Shown: positions 43,651-52,935, numbered from the stretch's first letter. The stretch is DNA of 64,000 nucleotides from Mycolicibacterium bacteremicum (GCF_002086115.1 NZ_MVHJ01000008.1:1-64000), one strand, 5' to 3'. The notes: generated from the letters alone by a model not told the origin. Translations and numbers: made by a program.

Positions 43651-44304
43651 TCAGCCCCGTACCGCGGCGACCGCGGCAGTCAGCAGCTCGCGCGCCTTGG
43701 CGGTGTCCACCGGCGCGACCGGGGTGTTGGGCACCACCAGTGGGTTGGCGGTCACGATCACCAGGTAGGAGTCGAAGCTCGCGACGTAGTTGAACAATTC
43801 GCCGCTGTGCGGTTTGCCGTCCATGGTGGTCTGCACCACGCGGTGGGTGCCCAGCACCCGCGCCCCCTCGATCTGTGGGGATTCGACGACCTCGACCAGC
43901 CCGCGCACGCCCGGCCCGCCGAACGCCACCATCTGGCAGTTGGGCCCGGGATCGTTGGGCGGTACCGGCTCGGAGGTCTCGACCGCGATGGCGATGAAGC
44001 GGTTGCCCTTGCCCTCGGCGGTGGTGGCGGCCATATTGCCTTGCGCACCTTGGGGAATGGCCAGGCCGGCGGCGAACTTCGCGCAGTCGGCCGGCTCGAT
44101 CTTCACCCCGGCGGGCACCGTCTGCGGCGCCAGCAGCTTCGGGTCGATCCCGGTGGGCCCGGACGTGGTGACCTGGAACCCGGAGTCGAAGGTGGACTTG
44201 ACCTCGAAGACGTTGGCGATGTCGGTGTGCCCGGCGTCGGATGAGGTGCACGCCGTCAGCGCGGCGGCGCAGGTAACCAGGGCGAGGGCCCGTGACGTCA
44301 GCAT
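43651..44304 (-). CDS. Lipoprotein, DUF5642-like
   Basis: 217 residues, ATG at 44304. Signal peptide with lipobox LTAC (Cys20 or close), then a mature domain with CAKFAAG, CQMVAFGGPG and TMDGKPHSGELFNYVASFDSYLVIVTANP. Resembles mycobacterial DUF5642/PknH-sensor-like lipoproteins. Function unknown. A related lipoprotein gene is immediately upstream on the same strand. Confidence 0.78.
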   Translation of the reverse strand: MLTSRALALVTCAAALTACTSSDAGHTDIANVFEVKSTFDSGFQVTTSGPTGIDPKLLAPQTVPAGVKIEPADCAKFAAGLAIPQGAQGNMAATTAEGKGNRFIAIAVETSEPVPPNDPGPNCQMVAFGGPGVRGLVEVVESPQIEGARVLGTHRVVQTTMDGKPHSGELFNYVASFDSYLVIVTANPLVVPNTPVAPVDTAKARELLTAAVAAVRG

Positions 44305-44314
44305 CGCCGCCAAT

Positions 44315-44977
44315 CTACCCGGGCCGGCCACTGATCCCGGCCACCGCCGAGACCAGCAGCCGGGCCGCCACATCGGGCCCGAGCGTGGGCAGTGCCGAGC
44401 CGGGATCGGTGACGACGGTGACGAAGACGACGTAACCGGAGTGCAGGAAGGCCGTGGCGGTGTCGGCGTGCGAGCGGGTTTCGGTGCCACCCTCGACGAC
44501 GGTGGTGGCGACGGCCGCCATCGCCACCGTCGGCGTGTCGGCGATGTCGGGGCCGCCGACGGCGCTGACGGCGGCCGTGGTGCGTCCGCCGGTCAGCGTC
44601 CAGGCCGCGCACCCCGGCGGGATCGGAGGCCTCGCGCCGGGCCCGGCCACCACCGCGTGGATGATGCCGCCCGGACCCGACGCCGACCAGCCGTGGGTGG
44701 GCGCCCCGGCGCCGGGATCGGCCAGCACCGCGCACTGGGGCGGATCGGCGGTCCAGTCCGGCTTGACGCCCCAGAAGGCCGCGGGCGCAGCATTTCCGGG
44801 CAGCTCGGCCACCTCGTAGCCCGGCGGTAGGTCTGAGCGGACTCGTTCGATCGCGGCCGGGTTCGGCGCGGCCGACGTGGCCGCCGGTGTCGTGGCCCCG
44901 GTGGGTTCGGGCTGCGGACCGGCGCCACATCCGCTGACCACCAGCACCACACCCAGGCACATCGCGTAGCCACGCAC
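44315..44977 (-). CDS. Second lipoprotein, paralogue-like to its neighbour
   Basis: 220 residues from the GTG at 44977. Lipobox VSGC, then a PEPTGATTPAAT linker and a domain with PPGYEVAELPG, PPQCAVLADP and GYVVFVTVVTDPG. Same strand and shape as the next gene, ten bases away, and with the same TV..VT.P C-terminal pattern, so probably an old tandem duplication. The ATG at 44962 is an alternative. Confidence 0.72.
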   Translation of the reverse strand: MRGYAMCLGVVLVVSGCGAGPQPEPTGATTPAATSAAPNPAAIERVRSDLPPGYEVAELPGNAAPAAFWGVKPDWTADPPQCAVLADPGAGAPTHGWSASGPGGIIHAVVAGPGARPPIPPGCAAWTLTGGRTTAAVSAVGGPDIADTPTVAMAAVATTVVEGGTETRSHADTATAFLHSGYVVFVTVVTDPGSALPTLGPDVAARLLVSAVAGISGRPG

Positions 44978-45100
44978 ACCGCTGTGGTACCACACCGCAG
45001 CGGGCGCGCCGGCGTTCTGCGGGCGCATTTCCGGACAGCCGGTCGGTTCCTGTCCAGCCCTGTAACGTCCCGAGCGAGATCGCCCACGACAGGAGAACCG

Positions 45101-45799
45101 ATGAACAAGCAGACCACCGCCCGCGGTGCCGCCGTCGCGGCTGCGGTGCTCAGCCTGGCCCTGGCCGGCTGCGGATCCGACACCAAGACCGAATCGGATT
45201 CGGCCGCCGCGGAAACCACCTCCTCGGCGGCCGCGGCCGAGGAGACCAGCACCGGTGCCGCCGCGCCCGCGGACGCGGCCAATCTCACCATCGCGCAGTA
45301 CATCCAGGAGAACGGCATCACCGAGGCCCAGGTGAAGCGCGGCGATCCGGGCACGCCGTCGGTGAACCTGCCGACGCCGCCGGGATGGATCGACGCCGGC
45401 CCGTCCACCCCGGAGTGGGCCTGGAGCCAGATCGTCTACACCGATCCGTCCATGCCGCCGCCCCCGCCGACGATCACCGCGATCCTGTCCAAGCTCACCG
45501 GCGATGTCGATGGCGCCAAGGTGCTGGAGTACGCACCTAACGAGCTGAAGAATCTGCCGGAGTACAACGGCGGCAACGACGGTGAGCCCGGCAAGTTCGG
45601 CGGCTTCGACGCCGTGCAGGTCGGCGGCACCTACGTCAAGGACGGCAAGACGCTGCTGGTGGCGCAGAAGACCACGATCATCCCCGCCGACGACGGGTTG
45701 TTCGTGCTGCAGGTCAACGCCGAGGGCACCGAGGAGCAGATGGGCCCGCTGATGGACGCGACCGCCGCACTCGATCAGGAAACGACGATCACGCCCTAG
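45101..45799 (+). CDS. LpqN/LpqT-family lipoprotein
   Basis: 232 residues, ATG behind AGGAG. Lipobox LAGC (Cys24), a Ser/Ala/Glu linker, then the LpqN domain with VNLPTPPGWIDAG, QIVYTDPSMPPPP and a C-terminal strand-helix with QVNAEGTEEQ. A -10 TAACGT at 45063-45068 gives a short leader. Related to LpqT at 19656. Overlaps the convergent aroE-like gene by 11 bases. Confidence 0.85.
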   Translation: MNKQTTARGAAVAAAVLSLALAGCGSDTKTESDSAAAETTSSAAAAEETSTGAAAPADAANLTIAQYIQENGITEAQVKRGDPGTPSVNLPTPPGWIDAGPSTPEWAWSQIVYTDPSMPPPPPTITAILSKLTGDVDGAKVLEYAPNELKNLPEYNGGNDGEPGKFGGFDAVQVGGTYVKDGKTLLVAQKTTIIPADDGLFVLQVNAEGTEEQMGPLMDATAALDQETTITP

Positions 45800-46607
45800 A
45801 GATGGCGGAGGCGGCGGCGATCTGTTCGGCGGTCGGCCGCACCCCGGTGTAGCGCTCGAACTGTTCTGCCGCCTGCAGCGCGATCACCTCGGCGCCGGTG
45901 ATCACCTGCACGCCCGCCGCCCGGGCCGCGGTGATCACCGGGGTCTCCGAGGGCATCGCCACCACGTCGAACACCGCGTAGGCGGCGGCGATCGCGTCGT
46001 CGTCGAAGGACTGTGCGGTCTCCTCCGGACCCCCGGCCATCCCGATCGGGGTGACGTTGACCAGGATCGGTGCCCGCAGCGACCCGACCTCGGCGGCGTA
46101 GTCCCAGCCGATCCGGTCGGCCAGCGCCCGTCCGGTCTGGCCGTTGCGGGCCACGATGTGACCGCCGGTGAAGCCGGCCCCCGCGAACGCGGCGGCGACC
46201 GCGTTGGCCATCCCGCCGCTGCCGCGGATGATGACGGCGTCATCACCGTCGAGCCCGTGCTGGGCGATGAGTTGTTGCACGGCAAGGTAATCGGTGTTCG
46301 AGGCGGTCAGGTGCCCGTTGTCGTTGACGATCGTGTTGACCGACTCGATGGCCCGCGCCGAGTCTTCGATGTCGTCGACGAGGGCCATGACATCGCTCTT
46401 GAACGGCATCGACACCGAGCAGCCGCGGATGCCCAGCGCCCGCACCCCGCCGATCGCGGCGACGATGTCGTTGGTCGTGAAGGCCTTGTAGAGGAAATCC
46501 AGGCCGAGTTCGTCGTACAGGTAGTTGTGGAACCGGGTGCCGATGTTGCTGGGCCGGGCGGCCAGCGAGATGCAGACCTTGGTGTCCTTGTTCAGGGCGG
46601 GCCTCAT
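45789..46607 (-). CDS. Shikimate dehydrogenase-like NAD(P) enzyme
   Basis: 272 residues, AroE fold. Lys of SVSMPFKSDV and Asp of ASNTDYLAV occupy the catalytic positions, and IRGSGGMANAVAAAF is the Rossmann loop. Canonical NVTxPxK is replaced by SVSMPFK, so the substrate may not be shikimate. Its start overlaps the stop of the cAMP-dependent acetyltransferase by four bases (atga), so the two are translated together. Confidence 0.82.
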   Translation of the reverse strand: MRPALNKDTKVCISLAARPSNIGTRFHNYLYDELGLDFLYKAFTTNDIVAAIGGVRALGIRGCSVSMPFKSDVMALVDDIEDSARAIESVNTIVNDNGHLTASNTDYLAVQQLIAQHGLDGDDAVIIRGSGGMANAVAAAFAGAGFTGGHIVARNGQTGRALADRIGWDYAAEVGSLRAPILVNVTPIGMAGGPEETAQSFDDDAIAAAYAVFDVVAMPSETPVITAARAAGVQVITGAEVIALQAAEQFERYTGVRPTAEQIAAASAISRA

Positions 46608-47602
46608 CCCATCGACCGCATCACGCGTCGCGCCAGGTCGGCGATCTCGTCGTAGATCTCGGGTCGAAGGGACAGCGCCGCGGCGGGCGGGACATCGATC
46701 TCGGTGATCACCACGTTGAGATCATCGCGCACCCAGTGCGCCCCGGCGCGGTCCAGGATGGCGCGCATGGCGTAGTTGTCGGTGAGCACCCGCGCCGAGA
46801 ACCGGGTGACACCCCCGACGTGCGCAGCGACGGCCAGCGCGTCCATCAGGAATGTGCCGATGCCGTGGCCCTGGTAGATGTCGGCGACGATGAACGCCAC
46901 CTCGGCGGTGGGAGCGCCATGACCCTCCCGGACGAACCGGGCGTCGGCGACGACGGGCCCGTCCGGGCCGGCGGTCATCACCCAGACGAAGTGGTCGACG
47001 TAGTCGACCTCGAACAGGTAGGCCATCAGCGACGGGGTGGGCACCCGGGTGCTCTGGAACCGTCGATAGAGCGTCTCGGCGGAGAACTCGATGGGACCGT
47101 CGATGGTGCGGACATTGTCGCCGGGTAGTACCGGGCGCAGGTGCAACACCAGGTGGTCGCGCAATGCGATCTCGATCGGGGTCAGGTAGGCGGCCAGCCG
47201 CTGACGCGCGGTACGGACCACCCGTGGCATCACACCCGGCAGTTCGAGCAGCGCGGCGAACGCATCGGTCCCGCCGACCCATCCGGTCAGCGGCGTGGCG
47301 GCGACCACGGTGGCGGTGCGCGGCTTGTTGCGCAGCAAGGCGATCTCGCCGACGACGACACCCGGCTCGAGGGTGACGGTGATCGTCTCCCCGTTGTCGC
47401 CGACGTGGGTCACCTCGGCCCGCCCGGTGCCGATCAGCAGGAAGGTCAGTGCCGTCTCGCCCTGGCGCATCAGGACCTGCCCGGGTTCGGCCGCCAGCGG
47501 TTGCAGCTGCGCGGCCAACGGCCCCAGCGCAGCCACCGAGCAGCCGGCGAAGAACTCCAGGGAGGCCAGTTCGTCGGCGCGCACAGCGGTCACTCCGGAC
47601 AC
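46604..47602 (-). CDS. pat: cAMP-dependent protein lysine acetyltransferase
   Basis: 332 residues. N-terminal cyclic-nucleotide domain (about 20-135, with GEIALLRNKPRTATVVA) fused to a GNAT domain (about 155-330, with YQGHGIGTFLMDAL). Equivalent to M. tuberculosis Rv0998 and M. smegmatis Pat, which acetylate acyl-CoA synthetases when cAMP rises. Leaderless GTG after TAGCCT. Followed by the AroE-like gene in the same unit. Confidence 0.95.
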   Translation of the reverse strand: MSGVTAVRADELASLEFFAGCSVAALGPLAAQLQPLAAEPGQVLMRQGETALTFLLIGTGRAEVTHVGDNGETITVTLEPGVVVGEIALLRNKPRTATVVAATPLTGWVGGTDAFAALLELPGVMPRVVRTARQRLAAYLTPIEIALRDHLVLHLRPVLPGDNVRTIDGPIEFSAETLYRRFQSTRVPTPSLMAYLFEVDYVDHFVWVMTAGPDGPVVADARFVREGHGAPTAEVAFIVADIYQGHGIGTFLMDALAVAAHVGGVTRFSARVLTDNYAMRAILDRAGAHWVRDDLNVVITEIDVPPAAALSLRPEIYDEIADLARRVMRSMG

Positions 47603-47608
47603 CCCACG

Positions 47609-47614
47609 AGGCTA
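47609..47614 (-). promoter_or_regulatory. Leaderless -10 box of pat
   Basis: TAGCCT, minus strand, six bases before the GTG at 47602. Confidence 0.5.
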
Positions 47615-47733
47615 CGGCGCGCCCGACGGGCCCGGCAACAAACATCAAGATCACATTTGCTATGGAACGCGCAAAAACAGCAGTTCGTGGCGTTTTCTAC
47701 GCACAGGTCAGTAATCTGTGGCAAACTCCGCGT

Positions 47734-48381
47734 ATGACACAAGCGCTGCGCCGCACTCGGGGGCGCCCACGAGCAGCCAACGGAGCGGAAACCCGCGAGC
47801 GGATCATCTTCGCGGCCCGGCAGGTCTTCAGCGAGCTCGGCTATGACGCGTCGACCTTCCAGGAGATCGCAGAACGGGCCGATCTGACCCGTCCGGCAAT
47901 CAATCACTACTTCACCAACAAGCGCGATCTCTACCAAAATGTGCTGGACACGACCAATACCGCATTGATCGAGGCGGGCGTGGCAGCGGCCGCCGGCCAG
48001 ACCACCCTGCTGGACAAGTTGTCCGCGTTGATGAGCGGCATGCTGGCCGCGCACCGCGAGATCGACTCGGCCGCGGCGTTCCTGGTGACCTCGATGCTGG
48101 AGGCCTACCGCCACCCGGAACTGAAGAACGACGACTACGCCCCGCGCGACGGAATCCGCACCTTTCTCGCCGATGCCGTCAGCGACGCCATCGCAAACGG
48201 CCAGCTGGCCGACGAAACCGACGCCAACGCGCTCATCGAGATGTTGCTGGTGCTGATGTTCGGGATGGGCTTCTACGCCGGTTTCGTGGGTACCGATGAC
48301 GAGGTCGCGGCGGTCATCGACAGGTTGCAGCGACTGCTGGCCAACGACCTCTGGAAAATGCAGGCGCCCGCCGCGAGCTGA
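47734..48381 (+). CDS. TetR-family regulator
   Basis: 215 residues from the ATG at 47734. HTH RERIIFAARQVFSELGYDASTFQEIAERADLTRPAINHYFTNKRDLY in overlapping halves (about 22-67). The C-terminal domain is of the TetR_C type. A -10 TAATCT at 47712-47717 gives a leader of about 10 bases. The downstream CMD-family gene may be its target. Confidence 0.86.
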   Translation: MTQALRRTRGRPRAANGAETRERIIFAARQVFSELGYDASTFQEIAERADLTRPAINHYFTNKRDLYQNVLDTTNTALIEAGVAAAAGQTTLLDKLSALMSGMLAAHREIDSAAAFLVTSMLEAYRHPELKNDDYAPRDGIRTFLADAVSDAIANGQLADETDANALIEMLLVLMFGMGFYAGFVGTDDEVAAVIDRLQRLLANDLWKMQAPAAS

Positions 48382-48399
48382 GGCGACCGAGCACCGCTT

Positions 48400-48473
48400 C
48401 GGCGAATGCGACGCTGTTGTTGGTCCTGACATCCCGGGAACGGCAGTAGCGTCGCATTCGCCGTTTCCGGGAT
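48400..48473. repeat. Two interlocked inverted repeats
   Basis: A perfect 16-base dyad (48400-48415 with 48448-48463) interlocks with a second 13-bp dyad (48431-48443 with 48461-48473, one G-U pair). The arms cross, so the two hairpins overlap at 48461-48463 and cannot form fully at once. Located between the TetR and CMD genes. Confidence 0.7.
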
Positions 48474-48538
48474 CGTTGTGCAATCTTTGGAGAACGCCGT
48501 TACCGGCCGTGCCAGCGCAACGAGAGGATGCCGCTTTC

Positions 48539-49138
48539 ATGACCCGTGTTGACCCGCTGCCACCGAAACAGTGGCCGGCCGAGATGCGCGACGCCCTCGC
48601 AGCGATGAACCCGCCGGTGCGCCGCCATCCCCCGCTGCCCACCGAGGGGCGCCCGAAGGGCCTCAACGTGCTGGGCGCCATGGCGCATCATCCCGAACTG
48701 GCGCACGCCTTCTTCACGTTCAACGGACACCTGCTCGCCGCGACGTCGCTGACCCCGCGGCAGCGGGAACTGCTCATCCTGCGCACCGCGGTCCTGCGGC
48801 AATCGGAGTACGAGTGGGCCCAGCACGTGGTGATCGCCGGAGATGTCGGCATCTCCCGCGACGAGGTCGCCCAGATCGCCTGGGGACCGGACTCCTCGCT
48901 GTGGTCGACGGCCGATGCCACGCTGCTGCGCTGCGCCGACGAACTGGTGCACGACGGGGTCGTCTCCGAGACCACCTGGGCGAGGCTGACCGGGTTCCTG
49001 GACACCACGCAGATCCTGGACGTCATCTTCACCGTCGGCGCGTACGAGACGCTGGGCTGGATGCTGCGATCGTTCGGGGTCGAGCTCGACGAGGACGTCC
49101 GGGCACACCTGACGGGCCGGTCGGGCGAACCCAGCTGA
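48539..49138 (+). CDS. Carboxymuconolactone decarboxylase-family protein
   Basis: 199 residues, ATG at 48539. CMD/AhpD-like helical fold with LTPRQRELLILRTAVLRQSEYEW and QHVVIAGDVGIS; the typical redox CxxC is not present, so it is not an AhpD. Function unknown. Downstream of a TetR regulator. Confidence 0.84.
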   Translation: MTRVDPLPPKQWPAEMRDALAAMNPPVRRHPPLPTEGRPKGLNVLGAMAHHPELAHAFFTFNGHLLAATSLTPRQRELLILRTAVLRQSEYEWAQHVVIAGDVGISRDEVAQIAWGPDSSLWSTADATLLRCADELVHDGVVSETTWARLTGFLDTTQILDVIFTVGAYETLGWMLRSFGVELDEDVRAHLTGRSGEPS

Positions 49139-49255
49139 GAGGGCCGCCGCGACGCCGTTGTGAGCCGGCTCTCATGCCCTGGGCGGGGCGGTCTCCTACC
49201 ACGGTCGGACATCAAGATCGCCCTCGGGCACGATGCCCGGGCGGCGCGGGATTCG

Positions 49256-49261
49256 TAGCGT
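49256..49261 (+). promoter_or_regulatory. Leaderless -10 box of the 67-residue gene
   Basis: TAGCGT, six bases before the ATG at 49268. Confidence 0.5.
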
Positions 49262-49267
49262 CGAAGC

Positions 49268-49471
49268 ATGACTCAAGCACAACCCCTGAGGGGATCACCG
49301 GTCGCGGCGATACCGTTGCCGCGCATCACGTTCCGAGTATGGCTGGCACGCATCAAGGCGACGTTGCTCACGGAATCTGCGCCGCGGCGGCACAAGTCCA
49401 GCCATCGCGCCGTGGCCCGCGAGGCGTTCATCGAGGACGCCGCGATGGCACGCGAGATGTACCGGCTCTAA
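49268..49471 (+). CDS. Small basic protein of unknown function
   Basis: 67 residues, strongly basic, with ITFRVWLARIKATLL followed by RRHKSSHRAVAREAFIEDAAMAREMYRL. No family recognised. Support comes from its leaderless promoter at the right spacing and a four-base tail-to-tail overlap with the DUF4239 gene. A real gene is likely but not proven. Confidence 0.55.
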   Translation: MTQAQPLRGSPVAAIPLPRITFRVWLARIKATLLTESAPRRHKSSHRAVAREAFIEDAAMAREMYRL

Positions 49472-50256
49472 TCACCTGGGGTCTGCAGCACGGCCACGAA
49501 CTCGCGCAGTGGGTCCGGTGTGGTGGCCGCATCACCGATGAACGGGTGCGACAACTGCAGCACCAGGAACAGATTGGTGGCCACCAGTACGCCGACGATC
49601 GCCACCATCGGATAGTGCATCGAGGGCTTCTCGACCCCGTAGATGATCGCGGTCCCCAGCACCAGCGTGCTGGTCAGAAAGATGACGCCCCACAGCGGCC
49701 AGGGCGCGCCGTCATCGTCGCGGGCCTGCAGCGTCCGCACCGTGCGGGCCTGGCTGACCTTGTCCAGATTGCTCAACGAGGTTGCCAGCCTGCTCTTCTG
49801 GCTGTCGGTGGTCACCACCACCTGCTCGTAGGCCCGGTACACCTCGGCCAGCGCCCGGTCCGCATCGGTTGCGCCGCCACCACCGCCGGGCCATTCCGCC
49901 AGCGCCGCCCGCCCGTAGGCGGTCAGCGCCGCGCGCACCCGCGCGGCGTCGTCATCGGCGAAAGCCGCCGCGTCCCTTGCCAACTGCACTGCCGCAGCGC
50001 CTTCGGCGCGGGCGTTGGCGTCGGCGGTGTTGATATGCCCCCACATCGAGGACACCACGAAGCCGATGAAGAAGGCGTAGACGAAGCCGATCACCCCGTA
50101 GGTGAACCTGGTGACGTCGTTGTGATCCTCACCCTGCAGGTGCGGGAAGCGCCGGCGCACGGTCCGTTGCAGCAGCACCGCACCACCGGCGATCAGCAGG
50201 ATCAGCAGCACGAGCAGCAGACCCGCGGGGATGTGGCCGACAAGCCAAGCGCTCAT
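49468..50256 (-). CDS. DUF4239 membrane protein
   Basis: 262 residues. Two N-terminal helices (about 10-30 and 55-73), a soluble helical middle (about 75-185) and two C-terminal helices (about 190-245). DUF4239 is of unknown function. Leaderless: the ATG is six bases after TACAGT on the minus strand (50263-50268). Confidence 0.85.
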   Translation of the reverse strand: MSAWLVGHIPAGLLLVLLILLIAGGAVLLQRTVRRRFPHLQGEDHNDVTRFTYGVIGFVYAFFIGFVVSSMWGHINTADANARAEGAAAVQLARDAAAFADDDAARVRAALTAYGRAALAEWPGGGGGATDADRALAEVYRAYEQVVVTTDSQKSRLATSLSNLDKVSQARTVRTLQARDDDGAPWPLWGVIFLTSTLVLGTAIIYGVEKPSMHYPMVAIVGVLVATNLFLVLQLSHPFIGDAATTPDPLREFVAVLQTPGD

Positions 50257-50262
50257 GGGCTG

Positions 50263-50268
50263 ACTGTA
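50263..50268 (-). promoter_or_regulatory. Leaderless -10 box of the DUF4239 gene
   Basis: TACAGT, minus strand, six bases before the ATG at 50256. Confidence 0.5.
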
Positions 50269-50329
50269 GAGCGATCCGGCACCGCCTCCGGGGAGGTCAC
50301 TGCATCGTGTTCACTCGCCGGAGTCTCGG

Positions 50330-50959
50330 CTACCGCATGCCGATCTGATCCAGGAACCGATGGGTGACGTATCGGTCCAGCTCATCCTCCGGCCGGTAGG
50401 GCGCCGGCCGCAGCATCACCGTCCGGTGCCGGAAACGCTCGTCGGAACCGTCGAGGACCTGTACCCCGGCCGGATCGGTGACACAGAATCCGTCCGTCGA
50501 GATGGCCAGACCGTCGAACGCCGCTTCGGTACCGGCATACCGTCCCGGACCGCCGTTGCGCCGTTCCAGCAGCATCAGCGCCTGCAGTCCGTCCAGCGAG
50601 AACAGGTCGGTGCCGTCGATGAACAGCGGGCGCTGCCCGATGGCCGGCATGATCTCGACCAGCCGGTCGTGCTGGTAGCGGAGAACCAGGCCCGGCTCGC
50701 CGCGGGTCTCGGTCACCATGCCGTCGGTGTCGACGGCGACCTCGGCGTAGGCGGCGATGAGTTCCTGCTTCTCCGCCGCACTGAGCCCGTCGCCGAAGGT
50801 CTCCAGGGTGTCGCGCAGCATATCGTCGGAGATCGTGTCGTCCATCCGGGTGGTCACCTCGCCATACGTGGCCGACAGAGCGTCCACCTGCGCCGCGGAC
50901 ATGCCGAAGTGCAGTGCGCCCAGCGCTTTTCGCGGGTGAACCAGCCAGTCCGGTGACAC
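50330..50959 (-). CDS. Hypothetical cytoplasmic protein
   Basis: 209 residues from the GTG at 50959, chosen because TAGGAT (50967-50972) is seven bases upstream; an ATG at 50968 sits inside that box. Contains [24 protein letters not shown] and later [27 protein letters not shown]. No signal peptide or membrane helix, and no family recognised. The -10 overlaps the stop of the XRE gene upstream. Confidence 0.68.
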   Translation of the reverse strand: MSPDWLVHPRKALGALHFGMSAAQVDALSATYGEVTTRMDDTISDDMLRDTLETFGDGLSAAEKQELIAAYAEVAVDTDGMVTETRGEPGLVLRYQHDRLVEIMPAIGQRPLFIDGTDLFSLDGLQALMLLERRNGGPGRYAGTEAAFDGLAISTDGFCVTDPAGVQVLDGSDERFRHRTVMLRPAPYRPEDELDRYVTHRFLDQIGMR

Positions 50960-50969
50960 CGACCCCATC

Positions 50970-51809
50970 CTAGTTCGCCCCCACCACCGACAGCAGTTGC
51001 AGCTTCTCGTAGCTGTCACTGCCGGGGGCGGCGGTGAAGACCAGCAGCGTGTGCGATTCCTCCGGGTCCAGCAGGATCTGACAGTTCAGTTCCAGCGCAC
51101 CGACCTCGGGATGGTTGTAGCGCTTCACCTCTCGCGGTTTGACACCGATCTCGTGCCGGCCCCAGTAGTCGCCGAACTCCGCACTCTGCGCGTGCAGCAG
51201 TTCGGCCAGCTGCGCCGCCCTGGACTCCGGGCCGCGAAGTGCGATCAGGCCACGCAATCCGGAAACATACATCCGCGAATAGAATTCGTGATCCTCGACC
51301 GGATGGATGTCGCGGGCCGCCGGGTCGGTGAACCACCGGTACCCGATACTGCGCGAGGGTCCGGTGTGCCGGGTCAGATCGCCCATCAGTGCGATGCCCA
51401 GCGGCGTCTGGCGCAACGTCTCCCCCAGTTCGGTGACGATCTCGGCCGGGGTGTCGGTCAGTCTGTCGAAGATGCGAAGCATGCCGGGGCTGATATGGTC
51501 ACCGACCGAGCCGCGCGGGGGTGGCCGGTGCCCGGCGAGCCGGAACAGGTGATCGCGTTCGTCGCGGGACAGGTGCAGCCCCTGGGCGATCGAGGCGATC
51601 ATCTGCTCCGACGGTTGCGGGCCACGTTCCTGCTCCAGGCGCGAGTAGTAGTCGGCCGACATGTGGCACAGCGCGGCCACCTCTTCGCGGCGCAGCCCGC
51701 TGGTGCGGCGGCGGGCTCCGCGCGGCAGGCCGACATCCTCGGGTTGCAGGGCACTGCGACGTCGGGTCAGGAAGTCCGCCAGCGCCGCTCGATCGATCAT
51801 GTCAGCCAT
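50970..51809 (-). CDS. XRE/MmyB-like transcriptional regulator
   Basis: 279 residues from the ATG at 51809. HTH with [26 protein letters not shown] (about 40-65), then an MmyB-type ligand domain (about 100-275) such as found with SDR enzymes. Diverges from an SDR at 51888, which is a common pairing with this regulator type. A palindrome lies between the two. Confidence 0.9.
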   Translation of the reverse strand: MADMIDRAALADFLTRRRSALQPEDVGLPRGARRRTSGLRREEVAALCHMSADYYSRLEQERGPQPSEQMIASIAQGLHLSRDERDHLFRLAGHRPPPRGSVGDHISPGMLRIFDRLTDTPAEIVTELGETLRQTPLGIALMGDLTRHTGPSRSIGYRWFTDPAARDIHPVEDHEFYSRMYVSGLRGLIALRGPESRAAQLAELLHAQSAEFGDYWGRHEIGVKPREVKRYNHPEVGALELNCQILLDPEESHTLLVFTAAPGSDSYEKLQLLSVVGAN

Positions 51810-51833
51810 TGTGCTGCCCGCGCGCCCACTCAT

Positions 51834-51854
51834 CCACGGATCGACAGTCCGTGG
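51834..51854. promoter_or_regulatory. Palindromic operator between XRE regulator and SDR
   Basis: CCACGGA-N7-TCCGTGG, a perfect 7-7-7 dyad in the 78-base divergent gap; probable site of the XRE regulator. Confidence 0.65.
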
Positions 51855-51887
51855 TTACGGGTGTACCGGCCGGGCAGTGTCGTGGGT

Positions 51888-52820
51888 ATGCCACGTGAAA
51901 AGTTCGAAGTGTCCCTGCCCGATCTGACCGGACGCCGCGCGCTGGTGACCGGGGCCAGCGACGGTATCGGAACGGTGATCGCCACCCGCCTCGCCGGAGC
52001 CGGCGCTGAGGTCATCATGCCGGTCCGCAACACCGCCAAGGGTGAAGCCGCCGCGGCCGCCATCCGGGCCCGCCATCCGCAGGCCCGGGTGCGGCTGGAA
52101 TCGCTGGACCTGTCCGCGTTGTCGTCGGTCGCCGCGCTCGGCGAGCGGCTGCGCGACGAGGGCGCACCCATCCACCTGTTGATCAACAATGCCGGCGTGA
52201 TGACCCCACCCGACCGCCAGTCCACCGCCGACGGGTTCGAATTGCAGTTCGGCACCAATCATCTCGGGCACTTCGCGCTGACCGCACAGTTGCTTCCGCT
52301 GCTGCGGGCCGGGCGGGCCCGTGTCACCTCGCAGACCAGCGTCGCCGCGCGCAGCGGTGCGATCAACTGGACGGACCTGAACTGGGATCTGACCTACGAC
52401 GGCATGTCAGCCTATCGGCAGTCGAAGATCGCCTGCGGACTGTTCGGTCTGGAACTCGCGCGCCGCAGCGCCGCCGAGGGCTGGGGCATCACCAGCAACA
52501 TCTCCCACCCCGGCGTCGCGCCCACCAGTCTGCTGGCCGCGCGTCCCGAGGTCGGCCGCGCCGAGGACACCACCGGCGTGCGGATCATCCGCTGGCTGTC
52601 GGCGCGCGGTCTGCTGGTGGGCACCGTGGAGACCGCGCCGCTGTCTGCGCTGCTGGCGGCCACCGCGGCCGACCCCGGCGTGTTCTACGGACCCCAGTGG
52701 CCCGGCAACGCCGGCGGGCCGCCCGGGGCGCAGAAGCTGTGGAAGCCGTTGCGTGACAGTCCGGGCGCCGCGCGGTTGTGGGAGGTCTCAGAAAAGCTCA
52801 CCGGGATGTCGTTCGGCTGA
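51888..52820 (+). CDS. Short-chain dehydrogenase/reductase
   Basis: 310 residues. [10 protein letters not shown] Rossmann motif, INNAGVM, and catalytic YRQSK. Similar to the SDR at 20339. Likely target of the divergent XRE regulator; substrate unknown. Confidence 0.88.
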   Translation: MPREKFEVSLPDLTGRRALVTGASDGIGTVIATRLAGAGAEVIMPVRNTAKGEAAAAAIRARHPQARVRLESLDLSALSSVAALGERLRDEGAPIHLLINNAGVMTPPDRQSTADGFELQFGTNHLGHFALTAQLLPLLRAGRARVTSQTSVAARSGAINWTDLNWDLTYDGMSAYRQSKIACGLFGLELARRSAAEGWGITSNISHPGVAPTSLLAARPEVGRAEDTTGVRIIRWLSARGLLVGTVETAPLSALLAATAADPGVFYGPQWPGNAGGPPGAQKLWKPLRDSPGAARLWEVSEKLTGMSFG

Positions 52821-52935
52821 ACCGCGACGCCGACGTTTGCCGCGCCGGCCCTCGGGTACGCCGCGATCATCGTCGGGCATCCTCAAGACAGCGGGAGTCA
52901 GCGACTCGGCGAGCCGCCTACCGTGAGGAACTCCC

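Noticed and set aside
48571-50367. 598-codon plus-strand frame
   Set aside because: Crosses the CMD gene, the small gene and the DUF4239 gene out of frame.
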